From Adiantum capillus-veneris (Eukaryota > Streptophyta > Polypodiopsida > Polypodiales > Pteridaceae): DNA of 64,000 nucleotides. The notes under the pieces were generated by a model. The model was not told the DNA's origin. It did no database searches and worked only from the letters and a program-made list of their open reading frames with translations. The translations under genes and the position numbers were made by a program. Positions 11,327 to 22,468 of this stretch are shown here, piece after piece (position 1 is the first letter of the stretch; every line of letters begins with the position of its first letter). Location of the stretch: assembly GCA_014529385.2 (NCBI GenBank), contig CM043944.1, positions 62,212,248-62,276,247 on the forward strand, given 5' to 3'.

Positions 11327-12078
11327 CTAATTCTTTCCTTGGCGCTCTGTCACTTTAGAAAGAACTTGTACCAACTCACCATTGAATCTTTTATTTAAGC
11401 CATTACATTGTGGATAGTAAGGAGTGGTATGCTCGTGCTTAATCTTCATCGTCACACATAAAAAGTCTAATAGTTTAGCTCTAAATCCTCGCCCCTTGTC
11501 CGAAAGTAGCCCTAGTGGCACCCCAAACTTGCAACATATTTCATCGTACACAAATTTTTCCATATCCTTTGCAGTGATTTGTTTTACTGCTATAGCCTCT
11601 GCCCATCTAGAGAGATAGTCCACTGCAGTCAAAATATAGCTTTTGCCCCTGCCTGCGACGATAGGTAACGGGCCTATTGCATCAATCCCCACTTTTCAAA
11701 CACATCAAACGCCAAAATGGTTTTTCGTAGCTCTGGCTTCAACACTCTCTTCCCAAATGGTTGACACCTAGTGCAAGACCTACACCAATGGTGAACATCC
11801 TTGTGCAAACTAGGCCATACATACCCCTCTTGCAAGATCTTATGCAAGGTGATATTTAGAGCAAAATGTCCGCCACATGTGCCTTTATGATTCTGTTCCA
11901 ACACTCTATAAAGCTCCTCTTGCCAAGGTACACGTCTCAACAGAAGATCAGCCCCTTTCATGTATAAGACATCACCAATCAATTTGTACTTGGATGATCT
12001 ACGCACAAAACCATACTTCTTAGACTTCTGAATGTCCTTCGGAATGATTCCTGTTAGCAAAAACTCTTCTTGAGCCAA
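11327..12078 (-). pseudogene. Tat integrase zinc finger and catalytic core (element A)
   Basis: The frame from 12078 to 11674 contains the H2C2 finger (end: VHHWCRSCTRCQPFGKR). A frame change near 11690 leads into the core MGIDAIGPLP, LSDKGRGFRA and YYPQCNGLNKRFNGELV. The first two catalytic Asp residues are visible. The third position, normally Glu in G-x-x-E-R-F-N, is Lys (NKRFN), so catalysis would be lost even without the frameshift. Confidence 0.88.
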
Positions 12079-12166
12079 ACTTTACCGGCCATGATAAGAG
12101 GTAAATTGGTCCTCAACACAAATAGCTCCCCAATCATGCTTTGAGCTGCTTCATGTGCCTCTCTAT

Positions 12167-13762
12167 TTAGAGCACGTTCAATATGTTTGATGCTCCATGC
12201 TTCAAAATTTTTAAAAAGCCTTTACTTCTAAAACACATTTCCTTCAATGAGGTGTTCTTGCTCTTCCACACACCCAACACATGCTTTAGAACTAACAAGG
12301 CATCACCTTTTATGCTCAACCTTCTAATCCCATGCTTCAAACAAATGTGTAATCCGCCTTCCAATGTAGCATATTTAGCCTCATTGTTACTATGCGCATC
12401 CAATTTGAACCCTCTCTTGCATACTAGATTCCCCTCTGGATCATAAAGTGCTATACCCCCTGAAGCCGCATCATGGCTCTTTCTGTATGATCCATCAAAG
12501 AACAACACATGTGCATTGCTGATCTGTGTCACTTCTTCAACTACCCTTCTCACCACCTCTTCCTTAACAAGGAGGGGATTCTCCTTGCAAGTCAACAAAC
12601 CAGCTAGGGTAGCTCTTGTACTGTCTTCCACTAAAAAAGAGAACTCAAACTCTTGCAGCTCAATTACACATTTCTTTACCACATTTGACATATTAGTGCC
12701 ATTAATTAACTGTGGCAAAAAGGTGTAACTCGTTAAGGAAACAAAAGATTGTGGTAGCAAGGAATGACGAAATCGTTGACATGCAAATATTACACTGGCC
12801 ATCACTAGCTCTACTTTCGAGAATTTTCTCTCTGCTATCAACTTCACTCGGCTTGCACAATACATTGGCCTTATATAATGGCTTCCCTTCCCCTTTTGCA
12901 ATAGCAAGGCTCCAATGGCATCATTCCCTACTAATGGATTAACATAAAATACTTGCTCCCAATCAGGAGCTTGCATGGCTAACAACCCCCCGAACACCTC
13001 TTTCACCTCTTGAAACACTTCTTCACACTTGTCATCCCATTGCAATGGATCATGCTTTGCCACTTGTTGTAATGAATAAAGGAGCTGTGAAGATAATAGA
13101 ATAAACCGCACCATGTACTTCACTTTGTGTATAAAGGTCGCCAATTGCTTTGTACTCTTAGGTGGTGGAAGAAGAATAATAGACTTAACCTTGTCTGGAT
13201 TAGCCTCAATGCCATTTTCTGACACCATGTGGCTCCATAACTTCACCCTTGGCTGTGCTAAATGACATTTCTTTGGATTTAGTTGTCCTCCACATTCATC
13301 ATATCGAGCCAATACCATCTGCAGCTTCTCATGGTGTTCAACCCTACTGCTGTAGACATAGAAGTTGTCCATAAAATGTTTAACACAACTACCAATGAAT
13401 GGTGCCAATACCCAATTTGCTCTCTCTTGACAGAAAGATGGTCCATTTGACAACCCAAATGGCAATATCGTGTAGCAATAACAACCCCATGGCGTAATGA
13501 AAATTTTCTTTGTTCGGTATTTAAGAGAAATCTTCAATTGAAAATAGCCTAAAAAACCATCAAACACATTGTACCTCTCATAACCTGCCACTGAATCCAA
13601 GATTTGATTGATGAATGGAAGAGGATATGGGTTCTTCTTAGTGGCTGCATTTAAGGGTTTAAAATCTACACAAATCCTCCACTTTCCATCCTTCTTTGGG
13701 CTGACTACTACTGGACTCACCCATTTTGTGGTTTCCACTGGGACTATGAAACTTGGCTTCAA
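12167..13762 (-). pseudogene. Tat reverse transcriptase, RNase H and second RNase H (element A)
   Basis: A 531-codon open frame starts inside RT (FIVPVETTKWVSPVVVSPKK, ICVDFKPLNAATKKNPYPLP) and runs through the first RNase H to a second, archaeal-type RNase H near residues 420-500 (LFFDGSYRKSHDAASGGIAL, NNEAKYATLEGG). The dual arrangement defines the Tat lineage. The RT active site reads FMDN where YxDD or FxDD is expected; one G-to-A change explains the Asp-to-Asn. The N-terminal RT residues are in the preceding segment, separated by a TAG at 13768-13766. Confidence 0.88.
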
Positions 13763-13765
13763 TAA

Positions 13766-15025
13766 CTAGTCCACCTCTTCCCGCAAGGCTTTCATTTGCT
13801 GTTGACCCATCCTTCTTAGCCTTTGTCGCACTGGCTTAGCACCTTCTTTCAGCTCTATATGCATCTCTTCTCCTTTGAACCCTCTAATGTCTTCATATGA
13901 AGTAATGAACAAATCAGGAAAACTAGCCAGCATGTGCAAATATATCTTCTTCTCCATAGCTGAGAGGTCTCCACTGATCATTTGTGTCATCAATTCCTGC
14001 TTCTTTGACAATTCAACCTTGGTTTGCATCAGCCCTTCAATCACTTCATAAGGCCCTTCACTTTCATCTTCAATCTCATTTGCAAATGCAACTAAACCAG
14101 ACTCATGGATTTCTTTGTCCATCAAAAGAAATGCAACATCAACATCCTCATCACTGCTGGTAGTACTATCACTGTCCCATCAGTCACTGTGGAATAGCCT
14201 TCATCACTAGACTCATCCTCATCTTCATAAAGTTCCTCCAATAGTTTCCTTGTGTCCATATTATATAGCTCTTGGCATTTGTCTTTCCATGGAGGCTGAT
14301 CGTACCACGTCTCCAATTTTGAATAGCTCCCACTGAATGTAACCATGGTCTGCCCCGTATAATAGGATATGCTCCCAACCCCATTGGTATCACATGAAAA
14401 TCAACCACTGCCTTTGCATCATATGCCTCCACTTCTAAGCTCTTTATACAACACCCAAACATTCTACTTTCTGATGGTTTGCCAATCTGATCCGAAAGCG
14501 TGACACCCCAGTCACTGTAAGACCCATATTCTCAACGCATGAGTGTGTTATGAAGCATATTTGGGCTCCACCATCAATATAACCTTCTCTTAGATTTTTT
14601 CTTTTGTGCCACACATCTACCAGTGGACAAATGTCTGGTAGATTATGCATCACCAACACCCTCACTGAACCTCTCTCTGGTTCTTTCTCCATTGGGTTAA
14701 CCATCCTCTTCCATTGTTGCTTTAGCTTAGGGAGCATCCCTATAAGCTGTCCAAAAGTAACATGCGCTTTCCTGCTTGTCAGATCCTCCTTCAAGTCATA
14801 ACTTAATTGCCCATCCCCTAATGGAAAATCTAAAACATGAAACTTGCAACGAGCCCTTCTTTTCCTCTTGTCCTTGACATCCTCGTCTTCATGGCTCTTT
14901 CCCTTCTTCTTACTAGGACTTGGGGCACTTCTTCCTTCCTTATCCTGTGTGGTCCTCTTCCCAATAGGCATCACTAATGTATCCTCTAGCTTTGCTGCCT
15001 TCTCCAAGGTGACCACACTTATCAC
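13766..15025 (-). pseudogene. Tat protease and protease-RT linker (element A)
   Basis: The frame from 15025 to 14444 ends in the aspartic protease: YIDGGAQICFITHSCVENMG is the active-site strand (DGGA in place of DSGA or DTGA). The adjoining frame 14462-14184 gives its C-terminal half (PMGLGAYPIIRGRPWLHSVG). The frame 14125-13766 is the linker before RT (VRQRLRRMGQQQMKALREEV). Successive frame changes near 14450 and 14125 break the polyprotein. Protease would process Gag-Pol in the particle. Confidence 0.83.
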
Positions 15026-15082
15026 TTTTGTCTTTCCCTTTTCCTCTTGGGTTAATCCACTGGTTCCTTCTTTTCCCTTAAT

Positions 15083-15888
15083 TTAAAAGCCATAATCATT
15101 TGACCTAGTTAGCACCTGTCTTGGCAATGGATACATGTCTCCCCCCATCCTTGGTGGTTTATCACATTGCGGGCTGATGTGGCCCAACTCTCCGCAATTA
15201 TAACACGTGGGCATCTGCCTCCAGACTCGACCATTGCTTTGTCCAACACCATTCTTGGGTCTTTCTTCACCTCCTGGCTGATTTGCAAACCTCCCCCGAC
15301 CTCGATTATTTTCCTCATTACCTAGCATGTTTAGGCGGAGATTCTTCATTAAATCTACCACTTGCCTCATGTCTTGCCTTAGCCCATCATCTTGCACTGC
15401 TGTAGTGACCACTGCCGGCATAACCTAAGGAGTAACAAAAACCACTGGTTCATGATGAACCACTGGCATGCGACCTTGCAAAGAATCCATAGGCTGAAAC
15501 TCAGACCTCTTAGGCAAAGATTCTACTCCTAGCTGACTCATTCTTCTTAACTTCCACTCTTTGTTCCTCGCCACATCTAATGCATCTTCATATGTTCTAG
15601 GCTTCTTTAGCTCCACTCTCCAACGTATATTCTCCCAAAGATCAGCCAAGAACTTGCCCTTCTTTATCATGTCAGGTGGAGATACCTATGGTGCTAAGGC
15701 CTTGCACATCCGTTCCCATGCATTGAAAACTTATGTATGTACATATATATTGGCTCACCTTCTCTTTGCACCAAACCCTGTAATTCTTGCCACACTTTGT
15801 TAGGATCTTCTGTCTTCACAAACTCCACTTCCAATCCATGCCTTAGATTGTCCCAACTTAATCTCATAGGTGGATCAACCACACGCAA
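15083..15888 (-). pseudogene. Tat gag with zinc knuckle (element A)
   Basis: Three minus-strand frames (15888-15694, 15670-15425, 15421-15083) cover a gag core (LSWDNLRHGLEVEFVKTEDP, VWQELQGLVQREGEPIYMYI), a linker, and a CCHC knuckle, CYNCGELGHISPQC, near 15160-15205. The pieces are separated by stops or frame changes. The N-terminal end toward 15940 is unclear. Gag would form the particle and package element RNA. Confidence 0.82.
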
Positions 15889-15889
15889 C

Positions 15890-16974
15890 TCCTCTTCAAA
15901 TGCTTTGGACCAAACTCATGTATCACTCTTCAAAAAAATCTAGAGAAGATGTTACATGTGTGCCGGATCATGAATCTGATTGCTAATGCAGGCAACCTCC
16001 ATCTTTTCCAAAAAGTCTTCCACATCTTCATCACTTCTTCCATCAAATTCCAGATAAGAGAAAGCCATGGCTACTCAAGTTTTGATGCTTTGAGAACCCC
16101 TTCTAACACAGGTGCAAGAACCCAAAATTTTTTACTGACTCAATCCCCAGAACATGCACATCAAATGAGTTTTCATAGTTAATCATCGGAATTACAACAG
16201 GCAAAGGGATTCCAGTATCTCTCTTAATCTTCTTGGCCTGAACATAAAGACTATGCGCTGCTGGAAAAAAGTCTTCCTGGACACATGAACATTTATCTGG
16301 ATTCTTTGTGTTAAACAAAAAGGAGTGAATTGAGGTCCGTTTTGATCATCCTTAAAGCCAACCATGCAGCTCCCAAGAAGGCACACCTAACTTATCCTCT
16401 GATTTTGCTAGAATTTCAGCAACATAACAACATAAATGGCTCAAAAGACCAAAAAACTAGCCATCAAAACTTGAAAAAATTATGGCAAAGTTTCCCCAGA
16501 AGTAGAGCAGTAAGAACCCAAAATATAGATTGTATATGTAATGCATAACCTGCCAAAAATGGAACCCGAGCATCAAGTAAGAATCACTAGTACATAGCCT
16601 ATGACGAGGTCATGAAAAGGGTGCTCCATCCACCTATATCACCAAAAGGATCTCACATTTGAGAATCCCCCAGCTCAATAAAACCTCACCACGACCCTCT
16701 CACGAAGGTTTATGCAAATATCGTATAGTCAAGTCTCAGAAATGACTATCTTCCAGACCAAGTCTCAGAAATGGCTAGGACTGCCAAATAAACCAAGTAT
16801 AGTGCCACAAAGGCGTACAATGGTGGTATCCACAAGTAACGTACAATACCAGACAATGCACTCAAACAGGCGCCAAATGATGCATACCCACGGCAACTAC
16901 AAGTGACTTCCACTTGCCAGTATATCACTCTACTCCAGCTACCTGTACCTGTGTGAATCACCTGTACCTGTATA
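15890..16974 (-). other. Tat element A leader
   Basis: About 1 kb lies between the inner LTR edge and gag. It contains the block 16637-16700 that is shared with the Copia-1 leader. A sequence reading TTTGGCGCC on the minus strand (16866-16874) resembles the start of a TGGCGCC-type primer binding site common in Tat elements. If that is the site, the LTR would extend to about 16876. I see no other structure. Confidence 0.5.
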
Positions 16975-17940
16975 CACAACCCACCTGGTCGAGACAGGGA
17001 ACACACCGATCGAGTGAGAGGAGAGAGACTATCCATTTGCCCTCTCAACACAGATACACACACACAAACGCCAAAAAAGCTCAGCTCAAAAGAGGAAGAT
17101 TTGTGATGTTTAGATACAATTGAGATTTGGACAACACCAATGGGGCAAATAGCTTACACAATATGGATGAAATATGCCAGAACAATCACAAATTGGAGCA
17201 GAGGCTTCGCTCAGAGGAGAAACTTACACAGCCAAAACAACAAAAAAACAGTGAGAAATTTGGCAAAATGGACAGTGCCATTGTGTCTGGAACGGCCAAA
17301 ACCCCAATCTACAATATCAAAGTGCTCAAATCCGACCTCGGATGAGCAGTTTATGGCCAAAACAAACTCCAAAAACAACAAAAACTGAGTTTGCGGCTGT
17401 TCCCCTCTTCCCTCCATGTTTTGCTGGTTTTTTTCTCTGGTTTTTCAGTGTCCACACTTCACATTATCCCTTGGGCACCTTTGGTCTTTTGATTGACCTC
17501 AAACGAACCCCGAACATGCCAAAAAATGGCCACTTAGTGCGTTTTTGTTACCTTTCTACATCCATCCGCACACTTGGCACTCAACTTTTTCGATAATGCA
17601 TCCCGCAATCACGTGAAGTGGCCCCCAAATATAGTTCTTATGATGAACTTTTTTCATAATTGATCACAAGAAAACACTCCCATTGTGTCCTCACTTATCC
17701 ACGTGCAAGTATTGACATTCGACCTCCTGACGCCACTGGATGCCACTTGACGCACCTGCTTACCTCATGGCGTCGGCCCGCTGATAGCTTCCTCGAGAAG
17801 TTTTGCACTCTACCAACTCCTCATTATTATAGAAAAACACAATGATACTGGTGATGATGAAAGTCGATGTACTATGTACACGCTGTCCTACCTATACACA
17901 TGTGGGCCCCACGTAACCACTTGGCTCTGGAAAATGGGCA
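16975..17940 (-). repeat. 5' LTR of Tat element A
   Basis: This is the partner of 9651-10624. The plus-strand right end, aaaatgggca, gives TG on the minus strand. Immediately beyond it, at 17941, the sequence becomes the RNase H frame of element B, so this is the true outer junction. Confidence 0.85.
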
Positions 17941-19440
17941 ATCCTCACCTACTTGGGTAGAATTGCGCAAAGGGAAAAATATGAAGCATTTGTTTCTAGG
18001 ATGAAAGGCTTTGTAGGATCTGCGTGAATTAGAATGTGTGTGGTCGTGAAAGATTGCTTGAGAGTCTGAAAAGCTTTCGCGGCCTCTAAGTCCTAGGAAA
18101 ACTTATTATGGCCTGTCAACCTTGTCAGTGCTGTAACCACCTTGGAGTATCCCTAGATAATGATACGATAGAAATTTGCAAATCCGAGATTACATTGGGC
18201 ATCTCTTACTGAGGTGGGTGTCTCCCAATCAAGGATGATTTGAACCTTCTTTGGATCCATGGAGATTCCCTTTTCAGAGATAACATAACCAAGAAACTCC
18301 ACCTTAGATTGATGAAAAGAGCACTTCTCCACCTTTGCATATAACCCTGATGCACGAAGCTTTTTAAGCACTAACCATACATGGTGCTCATGGTCTTCTT
18401 CATCCTTGGAAAATATCAAGATATCAACCAAGTATATTACCACAAAATAATCCAAATACTCTTGAAAGATGTCATTCATTAAATGTTGAAAAACTGCTGG
18501 GGCATTTGTGAGATCAAATGGGATGACGGTATATTCAAAGTGACCATACCTTGTGCGAAAGGCTGTCTTCCATTAATTACCTTCTTTAATTCTGACTAGG
18601 TTGTAAGCACCATTAAGGTATATTTTTGTATAGATTATTACCTTGCCAAGGCACTTAAGAAGCTCTACAATCAAGGGAAGGGGATAGCGATTCTTGATGG
18701 TGATCTTGTTCAGGCCCCTATAATCCACGCACATCCGGAGAGTTCCGTCCTTCTTTTTTACAAAGAGTATTGGAGGTCCTACTGGGGAATTTGAATGTCG
18801 TATGAACCCCTTAGCAATATTCTCATCAATATTTTTTTGTAATTCTACCAATTCATCTTGAGATAGCTTGTATATTGGGCCAAAAGGGGGTTGGGTTCCC
18901 TCCTGAAGCTCTATAGCATAATCATAGGGTCGATGCTCCGGTAAGAGGTCTGCATTTTGCTTCTCAAAAACATCATTGTAATCTTGATATTGATGTGGCA
19001 TTGCCTCCATGATTTTAGTTGTTGACGTGTTGGTTGTTGTTGCAAATATCAGGAAAGTTGGATACTTTTTGGCTGCACGCATGAAGACCTTGGCTCCAAG
19101 ATATGTAATCCCATTATGCCTTCCCTTATTCTTTTGAACTTTTTGGGGTTCAATTGTCCGAGCCCTCCAATCGATGTTAGAATTATGTAATTCAAGCCAC
19201 GGTATCCCAATAACAATTGGATTGCTTGGGCTTTGTATGAGATTGAACGCTATTCTTGAAACATGCTCCTTTAATGTTACTTCTATGGGGGCGAGTTTCA
19301 TATCTGACATCCCTTGAAGCGAGGGGACGACCATCAATGACTTCTACAATTGATGGATTCGACTTCTCCACAAGTGGTATGCCTTGTTGTTTTGTAAATT
19401 CTTTGTCCATGAAGCATGCCGTTGCGCCTGAATCTAGTTA
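17941..19440 (-). pseudogene. gypsy element B protease, RT and RNase H N-terminus
   Basis: Near 19440-19410 the minus strand encodes the protease active site LDSGATACFMD. It continues with IGIPWLELHN (PR end), [40 protein letters not shown] and PAVFQHLMNDIFQ-type RT motifs. The catalytic box is YLVDILIFS, so the first catalytic Asp is replaced by Val. The frame then gives EFLGYVISEKGI and the RNase H start (AKAFQTLKQSFTTTHILIHA) until 17941, where element A begins. Frames change near 18570 and 19200-19400 and there are several stops. Confidence 0.87.
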
Positions 19441-19755
19441 TGCTTCACAATCCATGTGCCTCCTCCCTTTGGCTGCCCGACTATACTTGTCCTTTGAAGC
19501 TTTTGAATTCTCTCTCTCACTCCTTCTTGCTTCTTTGCCTTGGTAACGGGCGGGATAGGTCCCTTGAAACCTTCAAACTCTCTCTCTTTTGCTGTCCACT
19601 GGCCATGAGACACCCTCTTTGTATTGCTCTTGACTGGCCTCGAACTCTCGTTCTCCATCTCTTGCAGGACCCCTTGAATGGCCTCGGGATTACTCTCCTT
19701 CGGGCTCACTATCCACGGGACGCCTCCCCTTTGGAGCAATATCCATGGACAGATA

Positions 19756-20455
19756 TGTGCACCATGCAAGAGTTACCAAAGGAGAAGTGTGCCAAGTGCA
19801 AGCAATGCAAGGAAATTCCAAATAAAGCTGCAAGTGAAGTGCACGAGATGAGAAGCTCACCCCTTCTTTATTTTTTAAGTCTTTGACACCCCCCTATAAA
19901 AGGAGGTAGACATTCATTTTTTGAGGTTAGCTTTTTTGCCATTGGGGTCTTTTGACATTTAGAGGGCTTTTGCCATTTTGACCTGTGTAGGCTTTTGAGT
20001 CATTGTCTTGCTGCCGAGGGTTGTGCCGGTACGGGATTGGTTGTACATGGTGTTGTCTATGCAAGAAGACCATTCTCTACTGGCTCTGGACGTCATTTCC
20101 CCTTCCCCCTTCTCTTCTCTGCTTGTGTGCATGTGTTTCCGGGTGTGTGTAGGCGTGTGTGCCCCCCTGAATTTGGTCGTGCAAAGAGAAATAGAGAGAG
20201 ACTATGTGTGTGGAAGGCTGTGAATTGAGCGGAGCGGAGTGATTGAGTTTGTCTGGTGCATTGCAAGGCGTGTGTGCGTATGGTTGTGTGCAAGCGGTGG
20301 TTTGCTTGTAGGTAGTGTCGAGTTTTGAAGGTGAACTCTAGTGGATTGGGGTGCTGTGTATACCCTGGGCTATAGCGAGGCATTGTGTTGTGTGTTGGGT
20401 GTGTTCCCCTTTCCCACTCTTCAACGTTGAGGCGATTGCACCATGAACCTTCATA
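19756..20455 (+). mobile_element. candidate solo LTR within element B
   Basis: The gag C-terminal frame of element B can be followed on both sides (zinc knuckle right of 20465, linker left of 19740), but not between. The intervening 700 bp has LTR character on the plus strand: a strong TATA box ctataaaagg at 19894-19903 after a C-run, then a GT-rich downstream region. No coding frame stands out. The boundaries are approximate, no target duplication could be fixed, and the family is unknown. Confidence 0.4.
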
Positions 20456-20464
20456 CTTCTCTTC

Positions 20465-21400
20465 CTTGGACACTGTTGAATAATGTGCCTATGCTTTCAA
20501 CAATACATACATAAGCCATTAATGCGTCGCCTTTTAGGTTGAAACCGTGCTGAATCAATTTGCATGGGTTTAATGCTTGATTCATGGCGGTGTTGAGGTG
20601 TGTATCCATCATGTGTCACTTCTATTTGGGATCGCAATGGTGCCCCAAGACGCCTCTCCTGTCACCTCTCAAAGAGTCGATTATTACATTATATTTCTTG
20701 AGAGATGAACTCGCTTAGTGTGTGAACCTTTGGCATAGTCAATAAAAGATCTTTTACGTCATTCTTTAATCCCCACCAAAATTGGCTAATGAAATATTCC
20801 TCATGCCAAGTTACATCATAGGTGAGCTGTCACACTTCGGATGCATAGACGGATGTAGGTCTTGATCCTTGGCGGAGATTTCTAAGTTTGGTTTTAGCAA
20901 CCCTTGCTCTATCAGTATCCCCAAAGGTTGTAGAAATCCCGCACAAAAGCTTCAAAGTCATGAAGGAGAGGAGATTCTTTTTCAAGCAAGGGAGCAAACC
21001 AAGAGAGAGCCGTACCCGAGAGGAGGGTCCCAATAAGGCCTACTTGAGAGGCATCATCTAGATAACGCTCTAGTTGCATTCGGATGAAGAGACACACTTG
21101 TTGGAGAAAACCTCTAAACTTTGATCTAGTCTCATCAAATATTTCAGGCATGCTGACCTTCGGCTCCTTCTTCTGTTGTTGAGAATAGCTGGATCTTGCA
21201 GCTTGTGCTTGATGTGTGCTTGTCTCTTGAAGCTCTTTAATTTGATGTTGAAGATCTTGCAATGCCGGTCCCAAGATTAGGGGTTGCCATGCTTGAAGTT
21301 GAGCGCTACTCTCGCGGAGTTCTTATAATTGACCTTGGATGCTTTGCAATGCATTGATGACACCTTCCATCGTCGGCTCCATGGTGGCTTGAGAAGATCG
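20465..21400 (-). pseudogene. gypsy element B gag
   Basis: The minus strand from about 21380 encodes a gag start (MEP then GVINALQSI-like) and continues through LQDLQHQIKELQETSTHQAQ and KKEPKVSMPEIFDETRSKFR into the capsid region GFLQQVCLFIRMQLERYLDD and LIGTLLSGTALSWFAPLLEK. It reaches a damaged CCHC knuckle near 20505-20465 (CMYC-x-KHRHIIQQC, with a stop at the third position). Several frame changes are present. This is the capsid precursor of the element that also supplied the RT at 18.2-19.3 kb. Confidence 0.8.
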
Positions 21401-21422
21401 AGAGATGGCAGTCTTGCCAAAC

Positions 21423-21517
21423 TGTTATGAGCGTGTACAAAGCTAGAAGAGAGCAAGAGGAGGGGCACACAATGTACAAGAACTTGGGACTTGATGATAA
21501 GCTTAATCTTGATTACA
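21423..21517 (-). repeat. possible inner part of the 5' LTR of element B
   Basis: Directly upstream of B gag, 21423-21517 plus 27363-27408 (the sequence on the far side of element C) would form a segment of about 141 bp starting TG and ending CA. It contains AATAAAG on the minus strand. This fits a short LTR into which element C inserted. No second copy was found in the window, so the call rests on position and termini only. Confidence 0.35.
21513..21517. repeat. target-site duplication of element C (left copy)
   Basis: The bases ttaca at 21513-21517 immediately precede the TG of the left LTR of C. The same five bases follow the right LTR at 27358-27362. Confidence 0.9.
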
Positions 21518-21670
21518 TGTCAGGACACCGGCAAGGCCGGACTAGATAAGGTAGGGCCGGGCTAGGCGGTGTGGAACGGGGAGTCCAACTAGGGCAAAGG
21601 GCCAGGGGCATCCCTATATAAAAGGTGGTTGGGTGGTGGAATCTTAGGCTCTAGTCACCCCTGTCTTACA
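21518..21670 (+). repeat. 5' LTR of element C
   Basis: The 153-bp LTR begins TGTCAGGACACCGG and ends CCCCTGTCTTACA. It contains a TATA-like ctatataaaagg near 21612-21623. The 27212-27357 partner shares both ends exactly but differs by indels in the middle. Confidence 0.93.
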
Positions 21671-21671
21671 T

Positions 21672-21683
21672 TGGTATCAGAGC
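21672..21683 (+). promoter_or_regulatory. primer binding site of element C (initiator-Met tRNA)
   Basis: TGGTATCAGAGC lies one base after the 5' LTR, the standard plant initiator tRNA-Met complement. Confidence 0.93.
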
Positions 21684-21910
21684 ATGGTCTATTTTGGGCA
21701 AGAGGGCGTGGAGCCACTGAGAGCTTTTTGCATGTGAAGGGCCGCCTGCTAAGGGAGGATCCCAAAACCCTTGATGCGTGCAGAGCCACTTGTGCCGGGA
21801 GGGAGGAGACCTTGACCTCCACCATATCTCGCGTGGGATAGCTCGGCGGACGCGCGCTGCGGAGGGGAGGAGTTTATGTCACTGCAGTGACGCCCAAAAC
21901 GCAACCGACG

Positions 21911-21913
<3 letters not shown>

Positions 21914-21943
<30 letters not shown>
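21914..21943. repeat. (CT)n microsatellite in the leader of element C
   Basis: This is a CT run of about 15 units in the untranslated leader, upstream of gag. It is unlikely to be coding. Confidence 0.9.
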
Positions 21944-21946
<3 letters not shown>

Positions 21947-22468
21947 TCGCCCTCGCGACACTGCGTTGGTCGCCATAGTCGACAGCATCATTTTTTTTTT
22001 CACACTCAAGGCACCCAAAGGCCTTTGGCCTTGGGCAATTCCTCAATTAACTCAAGCTAGGGTGCGTGCCCACCCGGGCACACACCCCATACACAAGGTG
22101 TTCGACGGTTGTCGGCTGAGATTCAACACAAGCATCGACAAGGGGCCGCGAAATTCTTGGCAAACTGTCAAAAGTTCAGAAATTGCAGAAATTCGACGGA
22201 GTTGAAATTTTCAAACAAAGTATCTATTGCACCTTCTTCCTTCGGGAAGATTAAGTCATCTATGACGTTTCAAAGCGAACGTTTCAAGCATTACAAATTT
22301 TTGTCAGCATCTTCAAGCATAATTGATTCAACTATCAAGAGCTTGCGGAGTTCCATATACGGCGGACTGCTCTCGATTTTGACGGAGTTAGCACGGCTAC
22401 TATACTTTGGGAGTGCTCCCAATATCAGGTATATTTTCTGAGTACTTCTTTTATTGCACTGTGTAGCC

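Larger units (their letters stand above)
9651..17940 (-). mobile_element. Ty3/gypsy Tat-lineage retrotransposon A, nested in element B
   Basis: Two direct repeats of about 970 bp (9651-10624 and 16975-17940) flank a minus-strand gag-protease-RT-RNase H-second RNase H-integrase series. The extra archaeal-type RNase H between the RT block and integrase is diagnostic of the Tat lineage. Both LTRs end in CA at 10624 and 17940 on the plus strand (TG on the minus). The other LTR ends diverge, so their positions are uncertain by up to about 100 bp and no target duplication was found. The coding region is broken in many places and carries catalytic substitutions in RT and integrase. Confidence 0.85.
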
